Shown piece by piece: positions 25,266-33,245 of a stretch of DNA of 46,508 bases. The stretch is from NCBI RefSeq assembly GCF_025175675.1, contig NZ_JANIOA010000035.1:1-46508 (forward strand), given 5' to 3'. A model generated the notes under the pieces. It ran no database searches. It worked only from the letters and a program-made list of their open reading frames with translations, and was not told the origin of the DNA. The translations under genes were made by a program, and so were the position numbers. The DNA is from Sedimenticola hydrogenitrophicus. Lineage in GTDB: Bacteria > Pseudomonadota > Gammaproteobacteria > Chromatiales > Chromatiaceae. Numbering within the stretch: the stretch's first letter is position 1; each line of letters starts with the position of its first letter.

Positions 25266-26456
25266 ATGACCGGAAAAACCGCCAAGTGGATCATGCATGT
25301 GGACATGGACGCCTTCTTCGCCGCTGTGGAGCAGCGTGATCGGCCTGAGTGCCGCGGCCGGCCGGTGGTGGTCGGGGCTCAGCCGGGCCGCCGCGGCGTG
25401 GTTGCCACCTGCTCCTACGAAGCGCGGGTATTCGGTATCCGTTCCGCCATGCCAATCTCCGAGGCCTATCGTCGCTGCCCGGACGCCATCTATCTCAAAC
25501 CGGACATGTCACGCTACGCGGAGGCGTCGCGGCAGGTGATGGCGGTGCTGGAGAGCATTTCGCCGGAGATAGAGCCGGTATCGGTCGACGAGGCCTACCT
25601 GGAAATTTCCGGTCTGGAGCGGCTGTACGGCTCCCCGCACGCCATTGCCGGCCTGGTCAAGGAGCGTATATGGCAACGGGTCGGGTTGAGTTGTTCCGTC
25701 GGTGTCGGCCCCAACCGGCTCATTGCAAAGCTGGCTTCCGAGCACAACAAGCCGGACGGATTAACCGTCATTCCGGCGCCGCAGGTGGAGGCATTTCTCA
25801 ATCCCATGCCCCTCTCCAATCTGCGCGGGGTCGGCCCGCAGACGCTGAAGACGGTGCAGCGCCTGGGTATCCGGACCGTGGGGCAGTTGCGGGAACTCCC
25901 GGCGGAGCTGCTCAACAGCTATTTCGGCGAAAACATGGGCGGCAGCCTCTATCGCCAGGCCCGTGGCCTGGGGTCCGATCAGGTGGGGGTGCGGGGCGGC
26001 CGGCAGTCCATTTCCAAGGAGACCACCTTCAATGAGGATATAACCGACCGGGAACGGCTCAGGGGCACCTTGCGGAGCCTGGCCTCCGAAGTGGGCCACA
26101 GCCTGCGCCAGGCGGGGTTGATGGGGCGGGTGGTAACCCTCAAGCTGCGGCTGGGCGGTTTTGAGACCCATACCCGGCAGCGCCGCTTGCCGGTGGCCAG
26201 TGACTCGGATGCCATGCTGTTTCAACTGGCGTGGGAGCTGTTTATCAGTTCACCCTTTGTCGACCGGCCCATCCGTTTGATCGGCATCGGCATCTCAGAC
26301 TGGGGCGATGGGAGTGGTGAGACCCTGGATCTGTTCGCTTCCGGTGCGGGTCGCGAGCGGGAACGACGCCTCTACTCCATGCTGGACAACGCGGCGGAGC
26401 GGTTCGGCGAGGGCAAGCTGTCCCTGGGTGTGCCGACCCGTAAACAGAATAAGTAG
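25266..26456 (+). CDS. dinB: DNA polymerase IV (Y-family translesion polymerase)
   Basis: The 396-residue polymerase IV performs error-prone bypass synthesis at lesions. The palm metal motifs are HVDMDAFFAAVEQRD (residues about 13-27) and SVDEAYLEIS (near 107). The steric-gate region is YEARVFGIRSAMP. A helix-hairpin-helix thumb segment (LRGVGPQTLKTVQRLGI) and C-terminal little-finger domain (to about 350) follow. The tail ends in RKQNK without an obvious QLxLF clamp motif. Start at ATG 25266; a GTG at 25260 is in frame. No clear LexA box was seen in the upstream 100 bp, so SOS control is not supported by the sequence. Confidence 0.94.
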   Translation: MTGKTAKWIMHVDMDAFFAAVEQRDRPECRGRPVVVGAQPGRRGVVATCSYEARVFGIRSAMPISEAYRRCPDAIYLKPDMSRYAEASRQVMAVLESISPEIEPVSVDEAYLEISGLERLYGSPHAIAGLVKERIWQRVGLSCSVGVGPNRLIAKLASEHNKPDGLTVIPAPQVEAFLNPMPLSNLRGVGPQTLKTVQRLGIRTVGQLRELPAELLNSYFGENMGGSLYRQARGLGSDQVGVRGGRQSISKETTFNEDITDRERLRGTLRSLASEVGHSLRQAGLMGRVVTLKLRLGGFETHTRQRRLPVASDSDAMLFQLAWELFISSPFVDRPIRLIGIGISDWGDGSGETLDLFASGAGRERERRLYSMLDNAAERFGEGKLSLGVPTRKQNK

Positions 26457-26460
26457 TTAG

Positions 26461-26776
26461 TTCTACTTTGTCGGATTGCGGATAGCTTCCGGGTGGGAGG
26501 ATTCCAAGACCATCGGCGGCAGGAGGAGTGGTGCAGGGATGTACCACTCCTCGCCAATGCTCACAGGGTGATTGGCCTGCCTTGTTGGCCGATCTTGATG
26601 GCGCCTCGAATCCGGCTCCTTTTTCAGATTCAAGCCTGCCCTTGTTTGAGCGAAGCGAGTTTGGGCAGGCGCTGAAAAAGGGGCCGGATTCGAGGAAACA
26701 AGCCATCGTGTGAGGCCGGCAAGGCAGGCCAATCGCTTACAAACCGGGTAAGTAGTTCCAATCCGACAAAGTAGAA
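26461..26776. mobile_element. Long palindromic MITE-like element
   Basis: Terminal inverted repeats are ttctactttgtcggatt (26461-26477) and aatccgacaaagtagaa (26760-26776). Inside, a second long dyad runs gattggcctgcctt..cctcgaatccgg..tttttcag against its reverse complement, and the centre is cctgcccttgtttgag..ctttgggcagg-like. There is no transposase. A second copy, truncated by the window, begins at about 46410. The element overlaps the 3' end of the M1 peptidase gene by about 13 codons. Confidence 0.82.
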
Positions 26777-28908
26777 TTAGGGCCTGCCTCAGTCAGTGGC
26801 CGGCGATCGGGAATCTCCGGATATGGGGTTGCGGATATCGGCGGGAATTGCACCGAGAGGCTGCTGTCGGCAATGCGCCACTCGCCCCGTTGACCGATGA
26901 CGGGTTCGTCACCACTGAACAGGGCATAGCTGTAGCGGCCATAATGGGGCAGTTTCCTGGCCAGGCCGATCAGGGCGGCGGCATTGTCCGTGGTGATGTA
27001 ACCGAGGGTCTGTCCGGGCGCCTGTTGTTGTGCCAGGGTCAGGGCAAAGGTACCCGGTTTGCCGCTCAGCTCCAGTAGGTCGAGCCGCTGATCGAACAGG
27101 CGGGCGAAGCGGTTGTCTTTGCCGAAAATCCACACCGGACCGGCCTCCGGTAGCCGTTCGATGGCGCTGTCCCGGAGCAGGGTTAGACCGGGCTGCCGCT
27201 GCTGCCAGGCCCTGAGCAACTGTGTATAGGCCTGCTGCAGTTCCTCGTCGGCGGCGTCCGGTAGGACCGCATACAGCCGTTTTGCCCCAAACAGTTGCCC
27301 CAGGCTGCTGGGGGTTTCGCTAGGGTCGAGTCGCCTGAACAGGTCGAACAGGGGGTCGACGCTGACCTTCAGCGGACGCGTCTTCGAGATGATCTCCAGT
27401 GTGGCATCGCGGCCTTTCATCTCCAGATGGTAGGGGACCGCCTGTTCCCTGTCCGCAAAATGGACGAAGAGTGGCACCTTGAGCCGGTAGGGCTCATCTG
27501 GCTGGGTCTGCGCGATCTGGATCCGCAGGCGATAGTCCTGACCGGTGAGCGCCGACTCGGCGGAGACAAGTTTCAGGATGGGCGCCCCGGTCCGTGTCAG
27601 CCACTGGTCGAAAAAATTCCCGAACTTTTTCCCCGAGACCGCTTCAAAGGTATCCCGCAATGCGTCGAAGCCCGCCGCGCGAAATCGATAGTCGCGGTAG
27701 AACCGCCGCAGTCCCTGGAGGAACAGCGGGTCGCCCAGCTCCATGCGCAGCATGTGAAACAGCATCAGGGTCTTGCCGTATCCCACGGATTGGCTGATCT
27801 GGCCGTGATTACCGCGAAACCGGGAAAGCGGGAAGTCATCCTGGCTTGCCACATAGTGGCTGTAGTTCTGCAGCGTGGTTCGGCGGTAACCGGCGCCTTC
27901 GCCCTGCTGCTCCCTGAGCAGATGGTCCGCCAGATAGGTGGTCAGCCCTTCGCTCCAGTTGCCCGATGCAGGATCCACGTAGACGCCGTTGCCCCACCAG
28001 TTGTGCAGCACTTCATGGGGGTAGGAGGTGTGGATGATAAAGGGGAGCTGGATGACCCGCGGTCCCAGCAGGGTAAAGGAGGGCATGCCGTAGCCGCTCT
28101 CCCAGAAGTTCTCCACCAGGGCGAATTTGCCATAGGGGTAGGGGCCCAGCAGCTTTTCATAGAGTGAAAGATACTTTCCGGTGGCCTGCAGGTAACGTTG
28201 GGCCAGCTCGGGGTCGCGTTGCCGTAGATAGACCTCGGCAAGAGGTCCCGGTCCCTGCTGCTGATAGTAATGGTAGGGATAGGCGATCAGGTAGATCTCC
28301 TCCTGGGGTTGGAGCTCCTGCCAGCCGCTGTGGTTGGCGAGCGGGCTTCCCTGGCTGACCGATCGCCAGCGCTCCGGTAGCTGGATCTGCAACTGAAAGC
28401 TGACCGTAGAGTGACCGATCTGGGGATACCAGTAACTGCTGCCCGCCAGAAACACCCCGTCCGTCGATATGCGGCCGGGAGTCGATTGAAGTGGGCTGCC
28501 ACGCTCCCCGCCGCTGGCCAACGGGTGCCGGATGATGCCGCGGTAAGCCACGGAAAAGGTCTTTCTGGGGATGGATGTCTGAATCCGGTAACGTCGCAAC
28601 GGCACCGGACCTTCCAGCCACTCCATGCTGGCCAGGTGGGCATCCCGGTCGACCAGGCGGGGTGTCAGGTCGGCATGCAGCAGAAACTCCACCTCGCGTT
28701 GCGCACTGGGCAGGCTGATTTGGTCGGTGGCAGTCAGCCGTCCCTGGTCAGGCTGGATCTCGACCTGTAGTTGATGATGCACCGGCTGATTTGCATCAAT
28801 GGAAAAGGCCGGGTTTGCACCGAAAAGCAGCAGAAGGAGTGCCAACCGTCTGATAACATGGCTCCTGTGGAGTCCTAAGGCGGGTTGCATGCGGAGTAGG
28901 AATCGCAA
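26737..28908 (-). CDS. M1-family-like exported metallopeptidase
   Basis: The 723-residue protein is similar to aminopeptidase-N-type gluzincins. A signal anchor/peptide is at about 18-35 (RRLALLLLLFGANPAFS). A beta-rich N-terminal domain precedes the catalytic thermolysin-like domain with HEVLHNWWGN (HExxH, near 299-303) and the third ligand Glu in NWSEGLTTYLAD 18 residues later. All three zinc ligands are intact. A C-terminal segment of about 200 residues with an alpha/beta character follows and is not clearly assigned. The usual GAMEN exopeptidase motif appears as SYGMPSFTL-like (GYGMPSFT), so specificity may differ from PepN. The final LSDWNYLPGL and stop codon are encoded by the right end of the palindromic element, so the C-terminus is altered. 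Confidence 0.82.
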   Translation of the reverse strand: MRFLLRMQPALGLHRSHVIRRLALLLLLFGANPAFSIDANQPVHHQLQVEIQPDQGRLTATDQISLPSAQREVEFLLHADLTPRLVDRDAHLASMEWLEGPVPLRRYRIQTSIPRKTFSVAYRGIIRHPLASGGERGSPLQSTPGRISTDGVFLAGSSYWYPQIGHSTVSFQLQIQLPERWRSVSQGSPLANHSGWQELQPQEEIYLIAYPYHYYQQQGPGPLAEVYLRQRDPELAQRYLQATGKYLSLYEKLLGPYPYGKFALVENFWESGYGMPSFTLLGPRVIQLPFIIHTSYPHEVLHNWWGNGVYVDPASGNWSEGLTTYLADHLLREQQGEGAGYRRTTLQNYSHYVASQDDFPLSRFRGNHGQISQSVGYGKTLMLFHMLRMELGDPLFLQGLRRFYRDYRFRAAGFDALRDTFEAVSGKKFGNFFDQWLTRTGAPILKLVSAESALTGQDYRLRIQIAQTQPDEPYRLKVPLFVHFADREQAVPYHLEMKGRDATLEIISKTRPLKVSVDPLFDLFRRLDPSETPSSLGQLFGAKRLYAVLPDAADEELQQAYTQLLRAWQQRQPGLTLLRDSAIERLPEAGPVWIFGKDNRFARLFDQRLDLLELSGKPGTFALTLAQQQAPGQTLGYITTDNAAALIGLARKLPHYGRYSYALFSGDEPVIGQRGEWRIADSSLSVQFPPISATPYPEIPDRRPLTEAGPNSTLSDWNYLPGL

Positions 28909-28970
28909 TTTGTCTTCCTCTGTTGAATCAGTCTGAATATTTTTTGTCAGATCGCATGTCTTGTAGTTTT

Positions 28971-29131
28971 AGGGCTCGCGAAGGAATAATTTCGTAGTAC
29001 CGAGGGCGTTCCTGGGCCACGCTGGCAAGGCACGCTTTGCAGGCAATGGCCGTTCCCTTGCCAAAAAGCGTAACACGGCCAGCGTGACCCAGGAACGACC
29101 GAATACAGGAACTTATTCTTTCGCGAGCCCT
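28971..29131. repeat. Two-tier palindromic element upstream of chaN-like gene
   Basis: The outer arms agggctcgcgaaggaataa (28971-28989) and ttattctttcgcgagccct (29113-29131) match at 18 of 19 positions. The inner arms cgttcctgggccacgctgg (29007-29025) and ccagcgtgacccaggaacg (29079-29097) also match at 18 of 19. The centre contains caaggcacgctttgc and ccttgccaaaaagcg. The 161-bp element lies 13 bp before a start codon and in the divergent promoter region, so it may affect expression of both flanking genes. Confidence 0.8.
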
Positions 29132-29144
29132 TAGAGAGCCGGTT

Positions 29145-30344
29145 ATGGTTATAACACGATACCCCCTGTTGCTTCCTCTGCTCTTCTCTTCGCTGTTTTT
29201 GGTCGCCTGCGGAAATACTGTGATGACTCATCGTGCAGCCAGTGAGCAGGAGAAACCTTCGGATCAACAGGCAAGCGAAGCGGCGGAGACCCGACCGGCA
29301 ATTGCCGCTGTGCTGGATCTGCAGCAAACCCGCGGTCTGGAGGTACTAACGCCCGTCCTGTCGACTCGACGCGTGGTCTATGTCGGGGAGACGCATGATG
29401 AGTATGCACACCACAAGGCCCAACTGGCCGTCATCGAGGCACTGCATGCGACCGGTGCCGATTTGGCGATCGGCATGGAGATGTTCCAGCAGCCCTATCA
29501 GCCCTACCTTGATGACTACATCGCAGGAAAAATAACCGAAGCGGAGATGCTGCGTAAGACCGAGTGGTATGAGCGCTGGGTCTACGATTATCGCAATTAC
29601 CAGCCGATCCTGAAATTTGCCAGGGAAAAAGTCATTCCCGTGATCGCCCTGAATATTTCGCGGGAGATCACCGGACAAGTCTCACGCGAGGGCATGGAGT
29701 CGCTCAGTGAACAGGAACGGGATCAGATTCCGGCGGATATCGATTATTCGGATCAGGCTTATAAAGAACGCCTGAAAAAAATATTCAGTCAGCACGGCGA
29801 GGAGACGAGCAGGAGTTTTGAACGCTTCCTCCAGGTGCAGCTGCTGTGGGATGAGGGCATGGCCGAGCGGGCCGCATCCTATCTGGCGGAGCATCCGTAC
29901 AAACAACTGGTGATCCTGGCCGGTAGTGGACACCTGATGCATAGCTCGGGCATCCCAAATCGGGTGAAGCGGCGTCAGCAGGTGACATCGGCCATTGTGC
30001 TTCCCGGCGGTGGCCTGAAGATCGAACCGGGTATCGCCGATTTTGTGGTGTTTCCTGAAGCGGCTGAGTTGCCCCCGGCGGCGGTCATGGGGGTGTACAT
30101 GGAGCGATCGGAACAGGGCGTGCTGGTCAGCGAGGTGGTCAAGGAGAGTGCGGCGGAGCAGGGCGGGGTGAAACCTGACGATATCATCCTCGCCCTTGAT
30201 GGGACGACGGTTGCCTCACCCACCGACCTGCGAATTGAGCTACTCGGGAAAAAACCGGGGGATGGCGTCAGGCTGACACTGCTGCGACGACGGCTCCTGT
30301 TCGGAGACGAAAGGTTGGACCTGGACCTGATTCTGGGTCAATAA
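29145..30344 (+). CDS. ChaN-family lipoprotein fused to a PDZ domain
   Basis: The 399-residue lipoprotein has a signal with lipobox LVAC at 19-22, giving lipidated Cys22. The ChaN/DUF399 domain (about 60-300) shows RRVVYVGETHDEYAHHKAQ and LVILAGSGHLMHSSGIP, which carry the Glu/His positions linked to haem binding in Campylobacter ChaN. A C-terminal PDZ domain (about 320-395, from GVLVSEVVKESAAEQGGVKP to DDIILALDG) is added; E. coli-type ChaN alone lacks one. The role is likely haem or metal-related or proteolysis-related in the envelope. Start at 29145 just after a palindromic element; upstream SD AGAG at about 29135 fits. The terminator follows at 30460. Confidence 0.85.
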   Translation: MVITRYPLLLPLLFSSLFLVACGNTVMTHRAASEQEKPSDQQASEAAETRPAIAAVLDLQQTRGLEVLTPVLSTRRVVYVGETHDEYAHHKAQLAVIEALHATGADLAIGMEMFQQPYQPYLDDYIAGKITEAEMLRKTEWYERWVYDYRNYQPILKFAREKVIPVIALNISREITGQVSREGMESLSEQERDQIPADIDYSDQAYKERLKKIFSQHGEETSRSFERFLQVQLLWDEGMAERAASYLAEHPYKQLVILAGSGHLMHSSGIPNRVKRRQQVTSAIVLPGGGLKIEPGIADFVVFPEAAELPPAAVMGVYMERSEQGVLVSEVVKESAAEQGGVKPDDIILALDGTTVASPTDLRIELLGKKPGDGVRLTLLRRRLLFGDERLDLDLILGQ

Positions 30345-30459
30345 AACGGCCTGGTCGACCGGGCAGGGCGACGTGGGGTTGGAGAATCGAAGCCAATTCC
30401 TGCTGGCCACGGGCATCCTCTGGGCACAGCAGCGTCCAGAAACGGCGGTTTACGCAAAG

Positions 30460-30511
30460 CACTCACCGCAAGCGCACGATGCGCTTGCGGTGAGTGGAAC
30501 TATTTTCTTAT
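30460..30511 (+). terminator. Strong hairpin terminator between chaN-like and csp genes
   Basis: A perfect 17-bp stem (30460-30476 with 30480-30496, arm ctcaccgcaagcgca) with a CGA loop is followed on the plus strand by a T-rich tail (ctattttcttatt). It lies between convergent genes and may also end the minus-strand csp message, although its T-tract on that side is weak. Confidence 0.85.
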
Positions 30512-30522
30512 TGCCGGGTAGC

Positions 30523-30732
30523 TTAGACGATGGTTACGTTTTCAGCCTGGGGACCTTTTTGACCTTGGGTCACTTCAAAGGTGACCTTCTGGCCTTCGGC
30601 CAACGTGCGACGACCAGTGCCATTGATTGCACGGAAGTGAACGAAAACATCAGAACCGCCTTCGCGCTCAATGAAACCAAATCCCTTGTCATCGTTAAAC
30701 CATTTAACGACACCGGTAACTAAATCAGACAT
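30523..30732 (-). CDS. Cold-shock-domain protein CspA-like
   Basis: The 69-residue single-stranded nucleic-acid binding protein has RNP1 KGFGFI and RNP2 VFVHF (in [13 protein letters not shown] and [11 protein letters not shown]). It is of typical CSD length, begins [12 protein letters not shown] and ends ENVTIV. GAGG lies just before ATG. The long AT-rich upstream region (30733-31121) with a hairpin at 30829-30852 may be a structured cold-shock leader. Confidence 0.93.
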   Translation of the reverse strand: MSDLVTGVVKWFNDDKGFGFIEREGGSDVFVHFRAINGTGRRTLAEGQKVTFEVTQGQKGPQAENVTIV

Positions 30733-30828
30733 ATAACCCTCGTACTATATATAACAGTGCCAATTATTATCGGCATTACAAAAAACACTGGCCCTACTTA
30801 AATATGTTGCCGGTGTATTATCACGCGT

Positions 30829-30852
30829 CCATCTATCCAGTCAGATAGATGG
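30829..30852 (-). promoter_or_regulatory. Leader hairpin upstream of the cold-shock gene
   Basis: CCATCTATC (30829-30837) pairs with GATAGATGG (30844-30852) across a 6-nt loop, about 97-120 bp before the csp start on the minus strand. CspA-family genes usually have long structured leaders. Its role here is inferred. Another inverted pair, acaggtt/aacctgt, is at 30932-30938/30962-30968. Confidence 0.4.
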
Positions 30853-31121
30853 AAAAAAATCCCGATAAACGGGCGGACCCTTTTCCATCTACCCGATAAC
30901 CAGTGTCAAGTACGAGTCTGACTCTACGCTGACAGGTTAATCGTGCAATTTCAGATTCAGAAACCTGTATTAACTCGCTTCATTCTCCACGGGGTTTGTT
31001 CACTAGTCAAGAACAAAATATAGACAGCGGAGCACCTCTCGAAGAACTCCGGCACCTGGCGGTAGTGGTTGGATAATATCATTTAATTACAAATGGTTAC
31101 GCGTTAAGTAAGCGTGCCTGA

Positions 31122-32072
31122 TCAGAGCGCGTTGGCGATGATTTCATCATCTCCGGTACCCTCATAACAGGCCTCCATCATGTCAATAAACCGTTTCGCC
31201 TGAGGAGAGAGGTATTTGCCGCGGCGCAGCACAATACCGTAAGTGCGTTTGGGAAAATATTCGTTCAGTGGGATTTTCACCAGCTTCTCTTCACCGGTCA
31301 GGCAGACGTCGGTGACAATGGAGATGCCCATACCGAGCTCGACATATTTTTTGATCACTTCCCAGCCGCCGGCTTCCAGTCCGGTCTTGAACTTGAGTTC
31401 ATGCTGGCGGAACACCAGGTCCACCATGCGCCAGGTGGTGAGACTGGGTGGCGGTAGTATCAGGCCATAGGGTGCGATGTCCTTCAGCGTGACCGTCAGT
31501 TTCTTCGCCAGCGGATGCCCGATGGGGACGATCAGTTCCGGAGAGTAGGTGACCAGCGGTTTGTAGATAATGTCATCCGGCACGTCCAGCATCGAGCCGA
31601 CAGCAAAATCCGCCTCGTCGGCCCGTAATCGGGACAACCCGTCACGCCCACCGGTCACATTGTGCAGCTTGACCCGGATCTTGGGGTGCTGCTCCATGAA
31701 CTGCTTCAGCGGTTCGGGCAGTACATACAGGATGGTGGACTCACCTGCCGCAATATTCAGATCGCCGGCCTCCAGCAACCCCTGCTGGGCAATGAAGGTC
31801 TCGTGCAGCTTGTCCATCCCCTCAACCAGAGGCTGCGAGAGCTTGAACAGGATTTTTCCTTCCGGGGTGAGGCGGATCTTGGGACCGCGGCGCTCGAACA
31901 GCACGGTTTCCAGGTCCCGTTCAAGTGCCTGAATCTGCAGCGAGACAGTCGGCTGACTGAGAAAAACCTTGTCGGCAGCTTCGCTGATGCTACCGGTCCT
32001 GGCGGCGTGGCAAAAAGCGCGTAATTGCTTGAGTCTGTTCTGTTTGTAGTAGATCGGCGCGGGTGATGCCAT
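31122..32072 (-). CDS. LysR-family regulator (CysB-like)
   Basis: The 316-residue LTTR has an N-terminal winged helix (RLKQLRAFCHAARTGSISEAADKVFLSQPTVSLQIQALE, about 13-51). Its effector domain has VTGGRDGLSRLRADEADFAVG and VELGMGISIVTDVCLTG, the latter close to the CysB/Cbl group. It is divergent from rnfB across 228 bp with inverted repeats, so it may control the Rnf/PFOR operon. An effector related to sulfur metabolism would fit its subgroup but is unproven. Confidence 0.9.
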   Translation of the reverse strand: MASPAPIYYKQNRLKQLRAFCHAARTGSISEAADKVFLSQPTVSLQIQALERDLETVLFERRGPKIRLTPEGKILFKLSQPLVEGMDKLHETFIAQQGLLEAGDLNIAAGESTILYVLPEPLKQFMEQHPKIRVKLHNVTGGRDGLSRLRADEADFAVGSMLDVPDDIIYKPLVTYSPELIVPIGHPLAKKLTVTLKDIAPYGLILPPPSLTTWRMVDLVFRQHELKFKTGLEAGGWEVIKKYVELGMGISIVTDVCLTGEEKLVKIPLNEYFPKRTYGIVLRRGKYLSPQAKRFIDMMEACYEGTGDDEIIANAL

Positions 32073-32186
32073 GGTGCTCTCTGGTTACTATATTGCTGAT
32101 GTTAATAGTAAGCATTGAAATAATTGGCCTGTCAAATACCACAATTTCCTCTACACTTTGCTGCACTTGCGATAATGAGCGCGATG

Positions 32187-32249
32187 GTTTCAAGTGAAAT
32201 GGATTTAACATGATGAATATAAAGGGAAAAAAATGGTATAACTTGAAAC
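32187..32249. promoter_or_regulatory. Inverted 9-bp repeats between lysR and rnfB
   Basis: GTTTCAAGT (32187-32195) is inverted exactly as ACTTGAAAC at 32241-32249. The first is part of the dyad TTTCA-AG-TGAAA (32188-32199). It lies in an AT-rich stretch of the divergent region, 52-114 bp before rnfB, and is a candidate LysR-type binding site. Confidence 0.4.
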
Positions 32250-32300
32250 TGTCATAATTTTATATGGCGATGAATTGTTGTCTGCTTGGGGGCCGAATAA

Positions 32301-33176
32301 ATGACCGATATCACCAGCATAGCCCTTTCCGTTGGTTTTATGGCCGTACTCGGCTCCATACTCGCCTCCATCCTGGTGCTGGCCAATAAGCGCCTGTTTG
32401 TCTACGAAGACCCCCGTATCGATGATGTGGAAGATCTCCTGCCCCGGGCCAATTGCGGAGCCTGCGGCAGCCCCGGGTGTCGTCCATTCGCCGAAGGTTT
32501 GATTGACGGCACTTATGAACCCGCCCAGTGTACCGTCAATGCCAAAGAGACCAACGAGCTGATCGCCAGTTACCTGGGTGTGGACCTGGGTGCGCAGGAG
32601 AAGCGCGTTGCCCGGCTCGCCTGTGCCGGCGGTAGCCATGTCGCTTTCATCCGTGCCAGCTACGCCGGCATGAGTTCCTGTCGTGCCGCCGCGCTGGTTT
32701 CCGGGGGCGGGAAGGGCTGTTCCTGGGGGTGTCTGGGGATGGGGGATTGCGCCGTCGTCTGCGATTTCGACGCCATCAGCATGAATAAATACGGTCTGCC
32801 GGTGGTGGATGAAGAGCGTTGCACCGCATGTAATGATTGTGTCGAGGTCTGCCCCAAGGATCTGTTTGAACTGCACTCGGTCAACGAACAGTTGTTCGTT
32901 GCCTGCAAAAACCTGGAAAAGGGCGAAGAGGCGGAGAGTCAGTGCGAAGTAATCTGCACCGCCTGTGAACGTTGTGCTGTGGATTCGCCGGAAGGGCTGA
33001 TCGACATCAGAAATAACCTGGCGGTGGTCAATTACCGCAAAAACGATCTGGCATCCAGGGTGGCGATTGAACGCTGTCCGACGGGGGCCATCGTCTGGTT
33101 TGACAAGCAGGGCGGTTATCAAGTGGGTAAAGACGCCAAGAAGATTATCCGCAAAGAGATGCTGCCTATCGGGTAG
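32301..33176 (+). CDS. rnfB: RnfB-like multi-cluster ferredoxin subunit (extended)
   Basis: RnfB accepts electrons from reduced ferredoxin in the ion-pumping Rnf complex, anchored in the membrane by helix 1 (about 9-28). The 291-residue protein has the hydrophilic 4Fe4S domain (ANCGACGSPGCRPFAEGL). Three more Cys-rich segments follow: KGCSWGCLGMGDCAVVCDFDAI, EERCTACNDCVEVCPKDLF and ICTACERCAVDSPEGLI with a later RCPTGAI. That makes it much longer than E. coli RnfB (192 residues) and more like the extended versions of anaerobes. It is the first gene of the nifJ/rnf block and the next gene starts 69 bp after its stop. Confidence 0.9.
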   Translation: MTDITSIALSVGFMAVLGSILASILVLANKRLFVYEDPRIDDVEDLLPRANCGACGSPGCRPFAEGLIDGTYEPAQCTVNAKETNELIASYLGVDLGAQEKRVARLACAGGSHVAFIRASYAGMSSCRAAALVSGGGKGCSWGCLGMGDCAVVCDFDAISMNKYGLPVVDEERCTACNDCVEVCPKDLFELHSVNEQLFVACKNLEKGEEAESQCEVICTACERCAVDSPEGLIDIRNNLAVVNYRKNDLASRVAIERCPTGAIVWFDKQGGYQVGKDAKKIIRKEMLPIG

Positions 33177-33245
33177 TTAAGGTTTCATCTGTTGGGCTGC
33201 CTACAGCGATGGCGTTCCCGAAATGTAAAAAAAGAGGAAGTGTTC

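Noticed and set aside
26245-26732. Open frames inside the palindromic element
   Set aside because: They arise from the inverted-repeat sequence, differ between arms and lack any transposase motif.
30829-30852. Hairpin with adjacent A-run read as a terminator
   Set aside because: On the plus strand it is followed by A residues rather than T. On the minus strand the T-run precedes the stem, so it cannot be an intrinsic terminator. It was kept only as a leader hairpin.
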